From the NCBI RefSeq assembly GCF_030160235.1, contig NZ_BSNY01000012.1:372001-436000 (forward strand): a DNA stretch of 64,000 bases, written 5' to 3'. Of this stretch, positions 61,165 through 64,000 are shown in pieces (within the stretch, counting starts at the first letter, position 1; every line of letters begins with the position of its first letter). The notes under the pieces are model-generated. The model was given only the letters and a program-made list of their open reading frames with translations. It had not been told where the DNA came from and ran no database searches. The stretch is from Mesorhizobium huakuii. GTDB taxonomy: Bacteria > Pseudomonadota > Alphaproteobacteria > Rhizobiales > Rhizobiaceae. Both the position numbers and the translations under genes were made by a program.

Positions 61165-63144
61165 CTATCCCAGCCTCGCCCGCGCTTTCGCCGTCCAGGC
61201 GCTGAACAGCCGGTCGGCGACGATGCCGATGAAGGCGATTGCCAGGCCGGCGACGATGCCGCGGCCGGAATCGGCCTTGGACAGTGCGATGAACACCTCC
61301 TGGCCGAGGTCACGCGTGCCGACCATGGCGCAGATGATGATCATCGCCAGCGCCATCAGGATGGTCTGGTTGACGCCGAGCATGATCTCCGGCAGCGCCA
61401 GCGGCAATTGCACGCGAAAGAAGGTCTGGCGCGGCGTGCAGCCCGATACCTTGGCCGCCTCGATCAGGGCCGGCGGCACCTGGCGGATGCCGTGATTGGT
61501 GTAGCGGATCGCCGGCACCACGGCGAAGGCGATCGTCGCGATCATCGCGGTCACGTCACCGACTCTGAACAGCATCACCACCGGAATGATGAAGCAGAAG
61601 GACGGTAGTACCTGCAGCGTGTCGATGATCGGCGTGACGATCTTCTCGAAGCGGTCGCTGCGTGCGGCCATCAGCCCGATCGGGATGCCGATCAGGCAGG
61701 CGATGAAGGCCGAGATGCCGCAGAGATAGACCGTCGCCATGGTCTTTTCCCACAGCCCGGTGATGGCGCAGAAGGCGGTCAGCGCGGCGACCAGCGCCGC
61801 CAGGCGCAGGCCTGAAAGCTGATAGCCGGCAAGCCCGAGCAGGAACACCGCGCCCAGCCAGGGAAAGCCTTCGCAGAAGGCGCGCACCGGGTTGAGCACA
61901 TTAAGGATCAGCGCCACGCGAAAGGCTTCGATCGCATCGAAGAAGTTGATCGTCACCCAGTTCACCGCCGCCTTCCACAGCGGCGCGGTGGTGAAGGTGA
62001 TCGCCTTCGGCACCGCGGCGAAGGCCGGCACGAACAGGCCGAGCAGCGTGGTGGCGGCAAGGATGGCGATGGCCAGCGTCAGATTGGGATAGCGCCGCCA
62101 GAAGCTCGGGCTCACCGCCTGATGGGCATGGCCCTTCGCCTGCTTGTGCGCGATGGCCTGGCTCAGCCGGTCGAGTGCGATCGCCAGCGCCACGATGGCA
62201 AGGCCAGCTTCCATCGCTTCGCCGACCTTCAGCGCGCGCAGCGCCAGAAGCACGTCGTAGCCGAGGCCGCCGGCGCCGATCATCGAGGCGATGATCACCA
62301 TGTTGAGCGCCAGCATGATCACCTGGTTGACGCCGACCATCAGCGTCGGCCGCGCCGACGGGAGCAGCACCCGCCACAGTTTCTGCCGCGCCGTACAGCC
62401 GGCCATGTCGCTGAATTCGCTGATCTCCAGCGGCACCCGCGTCAGGCCGAGCATCGTCGCCCGCACCATCGGCGGCGTTGCAAAAATGGCGGTGGCAATC
62501 ATCGCCGACACCGGGCTGTTGCCGAACAGAAGCAGCATCGGGATCAGATAGGCGAAGGTCGGGATGGTCTGCATCAGGTCGAGGGCAGGGGAGACGATCA
62601 GCCTTTCCGCCCAAGGCTTGCGCCAGGCCCAGATGCCGGCGAACAGGCCGGTGACGATGCAGAACGGCACGGCGATGGAGATCAGCGCCAGCGTCAGCAT
62701 GGCGCTGGTCCATTGGCCGAACAGCGCGATGTAGAGGAAACAGCCGCCGACCAGCAGGCTGAGTTTCCGGCCGCCCACGACATGGCCGGCGAGGAAGGCG
62801 ACAGCGCAGACGCCAACCCAGGACAGGCGCGGCAAGATATAGGCGTCAGCGCCATGGCCGATCTTGAAATTCTTGGCCAAGAGATTGAGCGCGAAATCGA
62901 GCGGCACGCCGAGAACCGCGGTGATCGAGCGCGTCAGCCACGACAGGTTCGACTTGATCCAGCCCATCAGCGCGCTGACCCAGTCGGCGACGGGCACGAC
63001 GGCGCTGGCTGGATAGTCGACAGCCCAAGGGACGCTGTCTTGCAGCAGGAACACCAACAGCACGGCGGCAAGGGCCGCCGCCCAGACAAGCAGCCACCGC
63101 TGAAGCGGCGGCCTCGGCTCGCTGGCGCTGGCCGTCACCGTCAT
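61165..63144 (-). CDS. tmoW: TMAO-type ABC transporter, fused double permease
   Basis: Inner-membrane permease of 659 residues made of two BPD_transp_1 modules. The first EAA loop is ISEFSDMAGCTARQKLWRVLLPSARPTLMVGVNQ (about 247-280), and the second is LIEAAKVSGCTPRQTFFRVQLPLALPEIMLGVNQ (about 570-603), each followed by a helix pair. The duplicated build and length fit TmoW of the TMAO importer TmoXVW, or glycine-betaine ProW-like fusions. The stop lies 20 bases from tmm's stop, convergent. The start overlaps the ATPase stop (ATGA). The binding protein TmoX is not in the window. Confidence 0.88.
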   Translation of the reverse strand: MTVTASASEPRPPLQRWLLVWAAALAAVLLVFLLQDSVPWAVDYPASAVVPVADWVSALMGWIKSNLSWLTRSITAVLGVPLDFALNLLAKNFKIGHGADAYILPRLSWVGVCAVAFLAGHVVGGRKLSLLVGGCFLYIALFGQWTSAMLTLALISIAVPFCIVTGLFAGIWAWRKPWAERLIVSPALDLMQTIPTFAYLIPMLLLFGNSPVSAMIATAIFATPPMVRATMLGLTRVPLEISEFSDMAGCTARQKLWRVLLPSARPTLMVGVNQVIMLALNMVIIASMIGAGGLGYDVLLALRALKVGEAMEAGLAIVALAIALDRLSQAIAHKQAKGHAHQAVSPSFWRRYPNLTLAIAILAATTLLGLFVPAFAAVPKAITFTTAPLWKAAVNWVTINFFDAIEAFRVALILNVLNPVRAFCEGFPWLGAVFLLGLAGYQLSGLRLAALVAALTAFCAITGLWEKTMATVYLCGISAFIACLIGIPIGLMAARSDRFEKIVTPIIDTLQVLPSFCFIIPVVMLFRVGDVTAMIATIAFAVVPAIRYTNHGIRQVPPALIEAAKVSGCTPRQTFFRVQLPLALPEIMLGVNQTILMALAMIIICAMVGTRDLGQEVFIALSKADSGRGIVAGLAIAFIGIVADRLFSAWTAKARARLG

Positions 63145-64000
63145 GCGTGGGCTCTCGCGTGCTCGATGCCGGCCAGCAGGTCGATGACCGCTTGCGGCGT
63201 CACTTCGCCGATCGGCTTGCCGGTGCCGTTGACCACGGCGAACGGCTTGCCGGCGGAGACGATGCTGGCCGAGAAGCTGGCGATCTTGGCATCCGGCGAG
63301 ACCGTGCCGCCATGCTCGGCGCCGTCGCAGGCGCGCATCAGGCTGCGGGCCGAGATCACCTTGGCGCGGTCGACGTCGCGGGTGAACTCGGCGACATAAT
63401 CGGTCGCCGGATTGACCACCAGTTCCTCCGGCGTGCCGATCTGGATGATCTCGCCATCCTTCATGATGGCAATACGGTCGGCGAGCCGAATGGCCTCGTC
63501 GAAATCATGGGTGATGAAGACGATGGTCTTGTGCAGCATGGTCTGCAGCCGCATAAGCTCGTCCTGCATCTCGCGGCGGATCAGGGGGTCGAGCGCGGAG
63601 AATGGTTCGTCTAGGAACCAGATCTCCGGTTTGGTTGCGAGACTCCGGGCGATGCCGACACGCTGCTGCTGGCCACCGGACAATTCGCGCGGATAGAAAT
63701 GCTCGCGGCCGCGCAAGCCGACCAGTTCGATGACCTCACGGGCGCGCGCCTCGCGCGTTGCCCGGTCCTGCCCCTGGATGCTGAGCGGGAAGGCGATGTT
63801 GTCGAGCACGTTGAGATGCGGCAGCAGCGCGAAATTCTGGAACACCATGCCCATGCGGTGGCGGCGCAATTCGATGAGCGCCGCGTCGGAAATCTTGAGC
63901 AGGTCCTTGCCTTCGAACTCGACCTTGCCGTGGCTCGGCTCGACAAGCCGCGACATGCAGCGCACCAGTGTCGATTTGCCGGAGCCCGACAGGCCCATGA
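63141..64000 (-). CDS. tmoV: TMAO-type ABC transporter ATP-binding protein, truncated by window edge
   Basis: ProV/TmoV-type ATPase; the gene runs past the right edge, so only the part from Walker A is visible (about 286 residues). GLSGSGKSTLVRCMSRLVEP (Walker A), VFQNFALLPHLNVLDNIAFP (Q-loop), ELSGGQQQRVGIARSLA (signature), IWFLDEPFSALDPLIRREMQ (Walker B/D-loop) and FITHDFDEAIRLADRI (H-loop) are all intact. A C-terminal CBS-like region (about 220-286, ISARSLMRACDGAEHGGTV ... GTGKPIGEVTPQAVIDLLAG) is as in betaine-type transporters. Its stop overlaps the tmoW start. Confidence 0.88.
   Translation of the reverse strand, partial: MGLSGSGKSTLVRCMSRLVEPSHGKVEFEGKDLLKISDAALIELRRHRMGMVFQNFALLPHLNVLDNIAFPLSIQGQDRATREARAREVIELVGLRGREHFYPRELSGGQQQRVGIARSLATKPEIWFLDEPFSALDPLIRREMQDELMRLQTMLHKTIVFITHDFDEAIRLADRIAIMKDGEIIQIGTPEELVVNPATDYVAEFTRDVDRAKVISARSLMRACDGAEHGGTVSPDAKIASFSASIVSAGKPFAVVNGTGKPIGEVTPQAVIDLLAGIEHARAHA

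Overview
The window is a GC-rich alphaproteobacterial chromosome segment. It most resembles a Mesorhizobium or a close relative in the Rhizobiales. The reasons are an ery-type tetritol cluster of the Brucella/rhizobial kind, a type II lumazine synthase under an FMN riboswitch, rhizobial-style dispersed palindromic repeats, and a complete methylated-amine island. Nearly all of it is packed genes in operons. I see no rRNA, tRNA, CRISPR, insertion sequence or prophage, and no gap over 300 bp without a gene.

Bases 1-11.6k: a tetritol (erythritol-type) catabolic region. Two MalK-type ATPases that look complementary-degenerate come first, the first cut by the window edge. They are followed by eryA kinase, a 2-hydroxyacid dehydrogenase, an eryB-type FAD dehydrogenase, a class II aldolase and an eryC-type TIM-barrel isomerase. 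A class II fructose-bisphosphate aldolase runs the other way. A DeoR regulator, a triose-phosphate-isomerase paralogue and rpiB then match the deoR-tpi-rpiB (eryGHI) block.

11.7-19k: a GntR/FadR regulator, an unusual autotransporter with a propeller-like passenger, an apparent FMN-riboswitch operon ribH2-dhaK-dhaL, and an MFS exporter divergent from an Lrp-type regulator.

19-28.4k: a probable salvage unit for methylthioribose or 5-deoxyribose. mtnK-mtnA diverge from a ribose-type ABC importer, and a class II aldolase/short-chain dehydrogenase fusion and a SorC regulator follow. A perfect 12-bp inverted repeat lies between the divergent arms, and a similar half-site lies before the regulator gene.

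28.5-37.2k: an AMP-forming acyl-CoA synthetase, a TetR-MFP-RND efflux unit and a flavin-dependent monooxygenase.

37.2-64k: a methylated-amine island that appears to encode every enzymatic step from trimethylamine to ammonium. Tmm makes TMAO, Tdm makes dimethylamine, DmmDABC makes methylamine, and GmaS/MgsABC/MgdABCD (N-methylglutamate pathway) releases ammonium. TmoWV, a TMAO-type ABC transporter, is cut by the right edge. The island also holds an XRE-cupin regulator, two APC permeases and a set of small unrecognised membrane proteins beside one of them. A recurring TGAAAT-centred motif lies upstream of its main transcription units. Three separate proteins carry a GcvT/THF domain, so each demethylation step has a candidate for passing its C1 unit to tetrahydrofolate.
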